Shown in pieces: positions 1-9,075 of a DNA stretch of 64,000 nucleotides. This stretch comes from Stomorhina lunata (taxonomy: Eukaryota; Arthropoda; Insecta; Diptera; Rhiniidae): NCBI GenBank assembly GCA_933228675.1, contig OW121743.1, positions 50,298,380 to 50,362,379 on the forward strand, written 5' to 3'. The position numbers and the translations under genes were made by a program. Below the pieces are notes generated by a model. It saw nothing but the letters and a program-made list of their open reading frames with translations, made no database searches and had not been told where the DNA came from. Every line of letters begins with the position of its first letter. Position 1 is the stretch's first letter.

Positions 1-452
1 TGTGGTTCCAACAAGACGGCGCTACATGCCACACAGCGCACGTCACAATTGATTTATTGAAGGAAACATTCGATGAGCGCATAATTTCGCGGAATGGACC
101 TGTCAATTGGCCACCAAGATCGTGCGATTTGACACCACTGGATTATTTTCTTTGGGGATATGTGAAGTCGCTCGTCTACGCCAACAAACCAGAAACGTGA
201 GGGGACTCGGAAGCCAACATTCGTGGCGTTATTGCCAACATACGGCCCCATATGCTCGAAAAAGTAGTTGAAAATTGGACCTGTAGAATTGGCTTTATTC
301 GAGCCAGCCGCGGCGGCCACATGCCCGAAATCATATTTAAACATTAATGGCATAAAATTATCCTTCCAATAAAGCCAAATTGATGGACATTAAAACGATT
401 TTCTTGTGTTTTATTTCAATTCGAAGTTCTATACCTCTAAAAAAAACACCCA
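1..452 (+). mobile_element. 3' end of a rosa/mariner-like DNA transposon
   Basis: The window opens inside a Tc1/mariner-superfamily element. It holds the C-terminal third of a transposase (3-347) and about 100 bp of 3' non-coding sequence ending near AAAAAACACCC at 441-451. From about 456 the sequence is a helitron-like repeat seen elsewhere in the window, so this element seems to have inserted into it, probably at a TA. The outer part of the element lies before position 1, so its length and left terminus are unknown. The terminus differs from that of the element at 6283-7542, so they are different families. Confidence 0.7.
3..347 (+). pseudogene. mariner-like transposase, C-terminal fragment
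   Basis: Reading frame 3 gives a DDD-type transposase C-terminus. It starts WFQQDGATCHTA (second catalytic Asp), continues VNWPPRSCDLTPLDYFLWGY (third Asp) and ends with a basic helix and EIIFKH before TAA at 345-347. There are 36 residues between the Asp of QQDG and that of CDLTP, or 41 to the second Asp of the motif, a spacing compatible with rosa/DD41D-type elements. An in-frame TGA at 198-200 interrupts it after KPET, so it cannot make the full protein. It is clearly related to, but distinct from, the transposase at 6390-7425. Confidence 0.85.
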
Positions 453-455
453 TTA

Positions 456-750
456 TAACATCCCCTTTTTATATCCACAATCAAAAAGATTTGGAGGTAC
501 ATTCAGTATATTAAGATTACATCTACGAAATTAGATGGCTATCAATCAATGTTAGGTCCAGACTTTATACACGGTAGATGCATTAGGAACTCCTAACAAA
601 ATATATGAACCTGCCGTGTTGCTATCAACATGTTTATGGCACAACGAAACATCTTATTAATGTAAAACTATATTCGGTTATGGAACAGCATTTTGTCCAA
701 GGTTAATACTAGGGAAACCACTTAGATACTTTTAAATGTTGAACTATATA
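456..750 (+). mobile_element. type A helitron-like (DINE-1-like) 3' module, fragment
   Basis: This segment starts with AACATCCCC, then a T-run and ATATCCACAATCAAAAAG. It matches the 3' part of the type A elements at 54970-55455 and 55456-55882. It is truncated near 750 before reaching the terminal hairpin, and a piece of type B element follows directly. Confidence 0.65.
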
Positions 751-1020
751 TCTGGGCGGCTGACTGGACCCCCAAAAAATAATGTAATCAAAGTACAGGT
801 CGCAATTCTAAAAATAATTTTATTAAATTTGGCACATGGCTATTGAAATTTGTCAAAATCTGTAAATTATTTATAGTACCTCCACAAATATCAATATTTT
901 TCCATATATTTAAAAAGAATACTGCTTATGCAAACCAAAATCATTGCACCAAATTTCACTGAAATCGGTCCACATTGACCATAGCTTTCATATAAACGTT
1001 TCTGTAAAAGCGCACTGTTA
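751..1020 (+). mobile_element. type B helitron-like element, fragment
   Basis: GGCTGACTGGACCCCCA, followed by a stretch containing ACAGGTCGCAATTCTAAA and then AAATCGGTCCACATTGACC, matches the middle of the compact full-length element at 56372-57218. Neither end is present. No open frame is seen. Confidence 0.6.
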
Positions 1021-2018
1021 GCAGAAGAAGCAGTTTTAGTGATAACTTAAATCTTTATATCGACATCGGTTGTAAATCAATGAAACAAAAACTTTAATAA
1101 TTTATATAATTTATATATTTAACTGTGGACCAATTTCCCAGTATTTTTCTCTCAAAATATGGATAAATGATTTGTTTTATAAATATTCTAATACATTTGT
1201 GTTATCCCCAATTAAATATATTTATCTTAAATCAAGAAATTTTCAATACAAACGAACAAACCAAAAACTCTACTTCAAAATTGTACACTAAAATGCTTTT
1301 ACCAAAAACAATTTATTACTAAATAATGACAGCTAGGGTAGAATTTAAAAATCTAAAACAAAAACAGCAAATATCAAAGCAATAAATAAAAATTTTAATC
1401 AAACCTAAAACAATATCTGCTGTTTGGTAAAAAAAATTAAAAAAGCAAAACTTTTTAATAACAACATCAGCTGTCATTTAATACAAACGCCCGCAACCAA
1501 AATTTCTATGATGAATTTATGAGATTTAGAAAAAAATTATAAATTTCAACAGTAAAATGGTCTGTAATACTATAGAGCGGTAAACCATTTTTATTCGAAA
1601 AAAAATACATACAAATTTGTTTACTGTTTGGAGAATTTCATATTTTACCTTTAACTAAAAGCAAAAGTATTTGCCAACTGTCACAACAACTCAACTAAAT
1701 CGAAATTAAAATTTTTATATTGAAAAAATGAAACCATGAAAAATTGTTTGCCACACACATTCATAAACATTCTATATATTTTATTACACAGAATTTTAAA
1801 AAAAAATAAATATTAGAATCAATTTTTTTCCTTTCCAAAAAGTTTTTCCTTTCAATCAATTTGTAAACGGATAAAACTTTGTCTGCCACTGTTCATATTG
1901 CTAATGTAACCTGAAAGTTAAAATCTTTTTCAAATTCATGTCAAAGTTATTAGGATAATGTAGACGTGATATGATAGTGCGACCAAAAATATAGAAAAAA
2001 GTTCTTATCACAAAAAAA
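1021..2018. other. AT-rich non-coding stretch
   Basis: Very AT-rich sequence with short A and T runs. I see no open frame with codon structure, no tandem repeat and no recognisable transposon end. Confidence 0.5.
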
Positions 2019-2026
2019 TACTAATA

Positions 2027-2755
2027 CACTCAGGAAATTATTACAGTAACTGATTGTATGTTGTTTAGGAAATTTTCGGTTATGTTGTTTTCAAATAAAT
2101 ATTCATTTAAATTTATATGAAAATTGATTTTTAACATATTTATACATTTGTTTAAAAAACAACCTACAAAAAAATACTGAAAATCCGTAACATTTGAAAA
2201 TATCAGTTGTTTAGTTTTTATAAATTTTTTCAATTATTGTATCAAATATAATTCGTATTTGTTTAATTATTAGTTTTCCTTAAGTATCTTAGGCTTGCTT
2301 ACTGAAGAAACTTTTTATAATACTGGCCGCCTATCACAGGGTATGGCCTAAGCAAACAACAAACTTTGTTTTGTCTGTTTGGTTTTTTGATGCCTTAAAG
2401 GATATAACCTTTTTATGGTTTCGTCTTTTATGTTACGTTAATTACAAAAACAAATGAAAATTGTCCGTTTTTCGGAAAATTTACGTAGTTTTTTACCATT
2501 CAATTGTTTAAAAATAAATGAAAATTTCCGTTTTTTATACTAAAAATGTGGTTTAAATTTTTGTCAGTAATTTTTTTGAAACAACTGAATATTCAGTTTT
2601 TAAAACTGAAAATGTAGTTTAAATATTTGTCAGTTAAATTTAAATGAAATATTTATTGAATTTGAATGAAAAATCAGTTGACCGGTTTTTAAATGAATAT
2701 TCATTCATTTCAAATTACATTTTAAGTTAATTTTACTTACATAATATTCTGAGTG
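2027..2755. mobile_element. 729-bp non-autonomous DNA element with 8-bp target duplication
   Basis: The element begins CACTCAGGAA and ends TTCTGAGTG, a short terminal inverted repeat (CACTCAG with one offset base after it). It is flanked on both sides by TACTAATA (2019-2026 and 2756-2763), a perfect 8-bp duplication. The interior is AT-rich with many small palindromes (for example CTGAATATTCAG) and no transposase. An 8-bp duplication fits hAT, P or Merlin superfamilies; the duplicated bases do not match the usual hAT preference, so the superfamily is open. Confidence 0.65.
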
Positions 2756-2767
2756 TACTAATAATCA

Positions 2768-2930
2768 AAGATAATTTGATGAAATTTTGCACGAGCACTT
2801 TTTTTGATGGATATTTAAACTCGTCGATTCGATACTTATGATACCTTCCATAGGTCCCGCTTCCAGGAATTGATATTTTATTCAATGTATACACAATTTT
2901 TGTGAAAAGTGTAATAAATTTGATAAGTTT
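2768..2930 (+). mobile_element. degraded type B helitron-like fragment
   Basis: ATAATTTGATGAAATTTTGC and CTTCCATAGGTCCCGCTTCC resemble the middle of the 56372-57218 element in order and spacing. It is strongly diverged and its ends cannot be placed. The sequence from here to about 3570 holds nothing else I can name. Confidence 0.4.
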
Positions 2931-3571
2931 TCAGATAACACTCTGATACAGTGAAAATACACTCGAAACGAAACCAAGCTCAACCAGTAGAACTCGGTTA
3001 GAAGATCATTTTACCATTTTAAAATTTTTCGATATACCCTCAAAATCGAAAGTTATCGATAAAAAACGATTTTTTGCTCTTAGCGTGGAAAAGAAGGCTT
3101 AACTAAGTCATTTTTACATAGATTTTAAATTTTAAAATGTGTTTCGACAGAAAACAAAATAGGCTTTCACTTGGTAAAGACCTTTTTTTAACATAACCAA
3201 TTTATCATAAAAATATTTTCCGCTGAAGTTAAAATTTTTTTTTTTTTTCGATTTTTTCAACTTCGGAAGCTTTTTTTTCGTAAAATTTATTAGAAGACTT
3301 AATATATTTTGACTTAAAAAGAAAATCATGGTTACCATTTTGTAAAACAAGAGTACTTTAATTAAAATCGGAAACATATTAACAGAGATATAACAATTTT
3401 AGTAAAAAAGTTGAATTCAGTATTATTTGAATATTAGAAAATTTTCTATAAAATACTACGTTAGAGTGTTTTTTCAACTTTTTTCGAAAGTAGAGAAATG
3501 GCGGTCGGATTATTATGGCATTCGGTGAGAAACTTCAAATAACAAAATTTAAGCCAAATCGGACTACGTTA

Positions 3572-3930
3572 TCACGTGGCGCCCAGGCCATGAAGTTGAA
3601 TATTGCGTTTATAAGAAAAAATGCTTCTTTTGTCTTTTATACGGCTATATACACTGTCACTCGTTTCACGTTTGAGTGACCAGCAGTAATTTGCTAGCAT
3701 TTTTATTGGGCTTTTCCCCTGGTAGCGTTTTTCAATAGTTAAAATTTTTTGGTGGAATCTTTCACCTTGCTCATCACTGAGTTTTCCAAGATTTTCTGGA
3801 AAAAAAATTCAAATGGGCGTGCAGGAAATGAATTTTTATTGACATCCGGCACTCCATTTCAGCATAAGATTCAAGGAATTCATTTACCACACACTGCAAA
3901 AGAAGTAACAATATTGCAGTTAAGTTGTTT
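3572..3930 (-). pseudogene. fragment of uncharacterised SDEQGERFHQ protein family
   Basis: On the minus strand, from about 3930 down to a stop at 3572-3574, the translation contains CRMSIKIHFLHAHLNFF. After a one-base frameshift in the T8 run near 3800-3807 it continues ENLGKLSDEQGERFHQKI, then EKRYQGK, NYCWSLKRE and a basic tail. From memory, this order (a KIHFLHSHL-like segment, then SDEQGERFHQ, a YQG motif and an ADYCW-like motif) is a widespread arthropod and cnidarian family of unknown function, often found in mobile-element settings. The copy is N-terminally truncated and frameshifted. No introns are visible, so it may be a retrocopy or transposon cargo. No function is claimed. Confidence 0.6.
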
Positions 3931-4460
3931 TTTAATAACACAAACACAATAAAAGTACAAAACTCACTTTTTATCCAGAAGGAACGGTAAGATATTTTAG
4001 ATATTAGATATTTAGTTTCATAGTTTGAAAGCTGTATTACCGATCGCAACTAAAAACCGTTGGGCTTCGCAATACCAGAAAAGGGTTTGGTCGTGAAAGT
4101 TGGGATGATTTCAAGACAGTCAAACCGAGAACGGCAATAGAGGCATAAATAGAGCTTTGTTTCTATCCTTTTTTAACTTCATTCATAAGTGCGTATAAAT
4201 ATAAGTACTTATACATACCCAGTAAAACTTTTCATTACCAAATAATGATTTAAACAGTTAAACTAATGAACACGAACTACTTACTCATTCGCTGTTTAAG
4301 TCATTACATTAACATGGGGATATCATTGGAGGCAAGTACTTACCAATTGCAGAAAAGTAATGACCTGGGTAACAATTTGAAAACAACAACAGCAACAACC
4401 TTTTTGTTGTTGTTTTATTAAAAACACATATTTTTAAACGAAGTACAAAATTTTTTTTAT

Positions 4461-4528
4461 GATCCCATGGGGGCTCGAACCCAGACCCTCCGACTGCTAG
4501 GCAGAGACTCTTCCACTGAGCTACTTCA
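4461..4528 (-). repeat. tRNA-like sequence (SINE head or tRNA pseudogene)
   Basis: The minus strand reads TAGCTCAGTGGAAGAG (a good box A / D-arm) and, about 45 bases later, GGTTCGAGCCC (box B / T-arm). The acceptor stem does not pair and the T-stem has mismatches, so this is not a functional tRNA. It is best explained as a tRNA-derived SINE head or a decayed tRNA copy. Confidence 0.45.
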
Positions 4529-4801
4529 TATGTTGAAAACTTAGCAGCTTATAATTAATATGAACAATTTTTATTTTTAGATCCAATATCATGTGAAAAT
4601 AACTTTGTTTTTCCCTGCTTTTTTTTGCTTTGTTGTAATTTTTGGAAAAATATTTTTATACGATTTTTTGTAATTATTTTAAAACTTTTTAAAATTATTT
4701 TAAAACTTAAACAATTTAAATCTTCTTTTTTGTATAAGTTTTTACATAAGATTAACTCTTACTTACTTAAATGTTACAACCTGTTAATGTCAAAGTCATA
4801 G

Positions 4802-4920
4802 CATATTTTAGAATTCCATGGATTTCGATCTTGTGCGAATATTCTCCAATTTTATAGGCCAAGCTTTCAAAAATGTTCCTCTACTTGGTCTTTCTATCGA
4901 AGTTTCGGACATCCTCCTCT
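4802..4920 (-). pseudogene. LINE reverse transcriptase, extreme C-terminal scrap
   Basis: The minus strand encodes a degraded version of the tail GRPKLRWKDQVEEHL followed by NWRIFAQDR and WNS. The same tail occurs at 33880-33960 and 40640-40790. Stop codons and substitutions interrupt it (for example the Trp of RWKDQ is a stop). This is a 5'-truncated dead LINE end, on the same strand as the two tRNA-like pieces around it. Confidence 0.6.
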
Positions 4921-5349
4921 AATATTAGGTAGTGGGACATTTCAATTCTAATTTTATCCTCTTCATTGTATTTTCTTTCAAGAGAGGGTTACTAGCCTGT
5001 AATCCTAACCCATTTTTATCGATCTTATGGGACAACTCTCGGAACATGTTAACTCACAATATTAATGGGTGTTAAACTAGCTCCCCGGGTGATACCATGA
5101 GGAGGTGTGTGTCCACAGTTGAGATGAAGGATGACCCAGATAAGTTGGGCTTACCAAGTTAAGACCAATTAGAATCGTGTTTGGTATTCAACATCCCCTA
5201 CATAATCAAAATTGACTCATGATGGTATTTTTTCATTAACGTGAGTTAGTTTTTCAAAATTTTTTTACAGAAGATAATATTTAAGTTCTTAAAATTCAAA
5301 AATCATTTAAAAAGACTCTTTTAATAAAAAAAAAAAACTAACAAAAATT

Positions 5350-5400
5350 GTTGCCCTTGGTGGGATTTGAACCGGGGCCATTCAGTTTAAATTACCATCT
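5350..5400 (-). repeat. tRNA-like T-arm / box B sequence
   Basis: The minus strand contains GGTTCAAATCC, matching the pol III box B consensus, followed by CACCAAGGGCAACA like a tRNA 3' end. No matching D-arm is seen upstream. It may be the 3' half of a tRNA-derived repeat related to the one near 4461-4528. Confidence 0.35.
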
Positions 5401-5514
5401 TAATTACAAATAAGTACTTCTGTAATAACTTATTATTTATTCGGATGGTATGTTGTAGTCGTTACAAGGTAACCAGTTATCAGAGTACTTGCCATCACCA
5501 AAGTTTTGCTGGGT

Positions 5515-5989
5515 ATATAGTACGTTAATTTAACTGGCCCTTTTACAAAAAAAACTTATATATTTTTTTAATTCGCTGTTAATTTAAATTTAAATAATCT
5601 AGGTTCACAAAATATTTAATGCGCTTTTCAAGTAAATATAAAAAAGTTTGGCATTCCTAACAAAATACTGCGGAAAACGGCTTCCCAATGTGAAAAAATC
5701 GAAAAAAAAAATAAAAATTTAAATTTGTTTGAAAATATTTTTGTGATAATTTGATGAAATAAAAAATCTTTTTTAACAAAAAGAAAGCTTGATGTCTTGT
5801 CTGTCTCAAACCGTGTTAAAATTTCAAATCGATAAACAAATGACTTGGCTAGGCCTATTTTTGTTCGAGAAGACAAAAAAAATAGTTTTTTATCGATAAC
5901 TTTCGATTTTGAGGTTATATCGAAATTTCTAAAAATGATATCGTTTGATGTAGGTTTCCTTAAAAGTGTATTTCTTTTTCCTCAAAATG
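5515..5989. other. non-coding, no feature recognised
   Basis: AT-rich sequence with a segment near 5830-5930 (TTTTTTATCGATAACTTTCG) that is inverted relative to one near 3045-3075. No coding signal is seen. Confidence 0.4.
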
Positions 5990-6162
5990 TATCAGTGTGT
6001 AATCGGACCACATTTAACCCTAGCTCCTATACACAAGTCTTGAGAAAATATTTGTTTGGTAACAAAATTTAGTAAGTATTTGTTTTTATACGCTAAAAAG
6101 AACAGACTTCTGACCTTATCATGGTCGGGCTTGAGCGACTATTGCATTTTCTTACTTTTTTT
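5990..6162 (+). mobile_element. type B helitron-like element, 3' end
   Basis: AATCGGACCACATTTAACCC, then GGTCGGGCTTGAGCGACTAT and TTTTCTTACTTTTTTTT match the 3' end of the 56372-57218 element, including a decayed form of its terminal hairpin. The 5' part is missing. Confidence 0.5.
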
Positions 6163-6282
6163 TAGAGTAAGTAACAAGGTAGATTTTGTTTCTTTTGTAG
6201 TTCTATTCAGAATGTTAGCCTATAAAATTATGCCAGGATAGGATAAAGTAAGCCATAGGGCTCCTTAGGATACCCGTGAATA

Positions 6283-7542
6283 TATCGGGTGGTTAAATTT
6301 CAAGGGCCGATGTTGATTTTGAATAAAACGCAAACTATTTAGGAAATTATTGTAATTGTATTTTATTATGATATATTGGTATTACTCAATTATGTATGGA
6401 ACAAAATATCGGCCAAATGGGCGCCGCGACAACGGCGGCACACCTCCATCCGATGGTCCAAATTTTCGATGACCCTGAGGCATAATGGAGGTTCTATGCC
6501 GTTAATGTGCCGAATTATCTCATCCTTTAGCTCTTGAATTGTTGCTGGCTTATCGACGTACACATTTTCTTTCAAATAAGCCCAAAGAAAAAAGTCCAAC
6601 GGTGTCAAATCACATGATCTTGGTGGCCAATTGACATCGCCATTACGTGAGATAACACGGCCATTGAATTTGTTGCGCAAAAGAGCCATTGTTTCGTTAG
6701 CTGTGTGGCAAGTGGCACCGTCCTGCTGAAACCACATATCGTCCACATCCATATCTTCCAATTCGGGCCATAAAAAGTTCGTTATCATCTCACGATAGCG
6801 AACACCATTCACAGTTACTGCCTGACCGGCCTCATTTTGGAAAAAATACGGCCCGATGATGCCGCCAGCCCATAAACTGCACCAAACAGTCACTCTTTGT
6901 GGGTGCATTGGTTTTTCGACAATCACTCTTGGATTCTCATTCGCCCAAATGCGGCAATTCTGTTTATTGACGAATCCACTGAGGCGAAAATGTGCCTCAT
7001 CACTGAAGATCTGCCCATTCACGACGTTTGGAATGGTCAAGAGGCTTTAGTTCTTGAGCCAATTGCACCTTGTAAGCGTGTAAATGCAAATCTTTTTGCA
7101 TAATGTTCATCAACGACGAGCGTGAGAGGTGCAATTGTTGGGCACGACGACGAGTTGACATGGACGGCTCTTCAGCCACACTATCCCGAACAGCAGCAAT
7201 ATTTTCTGCAGTACGAGCTGTACGATCATGCACTAGCGTTCTCACATCTTCTACAGATCCGGTTTGCTCGAATTTTTCCATGATTTTTGCGATTGTACGC
7301 ACATTTGGACGATCAAATTGACCAAAAAAATCACGAAGTGCACGATATGCATTTTGATTTGAACGCCCATTTTCATAATAAGTCTGGATAACTTTAACAC
7401 GTTGTTGGATTGTGTATCTCTCCATGGTTCAAATTGAGTAAGTCTGAAATAGAGAAATGTCAAAAAAAAAATTCGGAAAAAAACTTGGCGTTTAGGTGTG
7501 GTTCACATTCAACATCGGCCCTTACAATTTAACCACCCTTTG
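6283..7542 (-). mobile_element. nearly complete rosa/mariner-like element, 1.26 kb
   Basis: Inverted termini start GGGTGGTTAAATT (6287) and end AATTTAACCACCC (7538). With two internal mismatches they extend through AAGGGCCGATGTTGA, about 30 bp. A TA flanks each side at 6281-6282 and 7543-7544, the expected target duplication. The single gene runs on the minus strand and fills most of the element. The size and layout are those of a complete Tc1/mariner element, but the gene is broken, so it could move only if supplied with transposase in trans. Confidence 0.8.
6390..7425 (-). pseudogene. mariner-like transposase, frameshifted by internal deletion
   Basis: The start at 7425 gives MERYTIQQRVKVIQ and a helix-turn-helix N-terminal half that runs to REWA near 7010. 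The frame then breaks. The catalytic half resumes in another frame at QIFSDEAHFRLSGF (first Asp), then RVTVWCSLWAGGIIGPYFF, WFQQDGATCHTA (second Asp), PPRSCDLTPLDFFLW (third Asp) and ends ADILFHT at 6390. Relatives have about 15 residues between the two halves, so a short deletion removed them and shifted the frame. Otherwise the frames are open, suggesting a fairly young inactivation. Confidence 0.85.
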
Positions 7543-7544
7543 TA

Positions 7545-9070
7545 AGAAAATGGCTAGATTTTCCTTTTTTGTAGGTCTCTTGTAGGCAGGCGAATTGTTT
7601 ATTATTTTTCATCGGTATTTTGTTATCAAACCTTTTACTAACGGGTCTCTATAATTTTTGTTTTTGTAACCTTTGAGAAAATTACAAAACATAATTTACA
7701 AATTTTATCTGAATGCATTATTAAGAACTTCTGACTATATATATATATATATCCAAAAATTTGTTAACCACTTAATTCATTAAGTGGCTTAATATTTTCA
7801 CAAACAATATAAAAAGTTAAACAACACAACCAAATTTCACCCATGGGCCATACAATTTTCAAATAACTATTTTCTGTTTGACATCAGTAATATTATATTG
7901 AAAGGCAATAAATTATTATTTCACTTTTTGGCTGTTAGTGTAAAGGCAAGAAAGTGAAAAAAAGATATAAAAACATTTCCTTTGTGCTTCTTAAAGAAGG
8001 ATATGAACATTTTCCACTGAATGAGTCTAAACTGTTGAACCAAAACACACCATTAAACACTTTACTTTATGGAGGTTTGAGGTATTCACTTAGAGCACCA
8101 ATACCATGACATTATTGCTTAAACGAATACACCTACGTATGCAGACACATATACGTATACCTTATACCTTTAGTGGGATTTGCGATAAACATTGCCAAGT
8201 TTAAATTAAGTATAGAACAAAAATGTTATTCTCTTTGATCAAGGTATAAGTACAGCGGTTTCTTGGTAAAGGGCAAACAAAAAAATATGCTAAAGTTTTA
8301 ATAACAATTTTTGTTGTTGTTCATAATGTCCCAATGACAGTGTGGGAATAATGACTTATTTCTTTCGAAAACAATAGCAGCTTTTTGGGGGTAAGTAATC
8401 TTTTCGGTTTGACAATATCTCTGGAAAATATCCTAGCAAAAGAAAGATTTATGGAAGAATGTAAAGTGGAAAATAACACCCTGTCACCAAGAACAACATA
8501 TTTTGGATTTTGTACACCTGCTTTGTTTTATGTACGAAATGAAAATGATGGCAAAATATCTTCAGAAAATTATCCCCTTTATAAATTTAAATACATATAA
8601 CATTATAAGAGCAAGATATAAAAAAAAACACATTATATTTGTAATGCAAAACTTAAGCCAATTTTAATCTCTTTACTTACATAACCTCTAAGTGTTATGG
8701 AAACGGTTTCTTGTAAATATTTGAAATTAAATATTTTGCTTTCAGAACTGATTAATTCTTTAATAAGTCAAATTATATAAAACAAATTCTTTAACTCAAG
8801 TATATATTTCAATTTTACCAGCAACTGTTTTCTTATATGGAGCAATAACTTAAAACGAGTGAAAAATTGATTTTGTTTGATTTCTGTCCTTGACATGAAA
8901 TAAAATAAAGTTTTCTTTTTATGACATTAGCAATCAACTTTTTATGTCCATTTGTTTCTGATTTATTTGCAATACTTTTCTTTCTTCTGTTATATATTTC
9001 AGTTACAGGGAAAAGTTTTTGATGGATAAGAAAGTAATATAACGAGTATTATTAAAGTACAATACAATAA
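7545..9070. other. AT-rich non-coding stretch
   Basis: No gene or repeat family was recognised. It contains a short TA microsatellite at 7737-7751 and a small open frame (8385-8600) without recognisable domains, which I treat as chance. Confidence 0.45.
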
Positions 9071-9075
9071 TATTT

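Larger units (their letters stand above)
4217..5514. mobile_element. possible 1.3-kb composite element with ACCCAG inverted ends
   Basis: The left end reads ACCCAGTAAAACTTT and the right end AAAGTTTTGCTGGGT, inverted copies of each other with one mismatch. Between them lie a tRNA-like sequence, a LINE scrap and a second tRNA-like 3' half, all on the minus strand. No convincing target duplication was found. It could be one composite element or a chance pairing of shared ends. Confidence 0.4.

Noticed and set aside
3774..4049. 91-residue minus-strand frame taken as a complete small protein
   Set aside because: Only its last part matches the SDEQGERFHQ family, and it ends at a frameshift; the N-terminal part looks like read-through of non-coding DNA.
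4461..4528. Functional tRNA gene
   Set aside because: Boxes A and B are good but the acceptor and T stems do not pair properly; a tRNA-derived repeat is more likely.
6856..7321. Plus-strand open frames opposite the mariner transposase
   Set aside because: Antisense shadows of the real minus-strand transposase frame.
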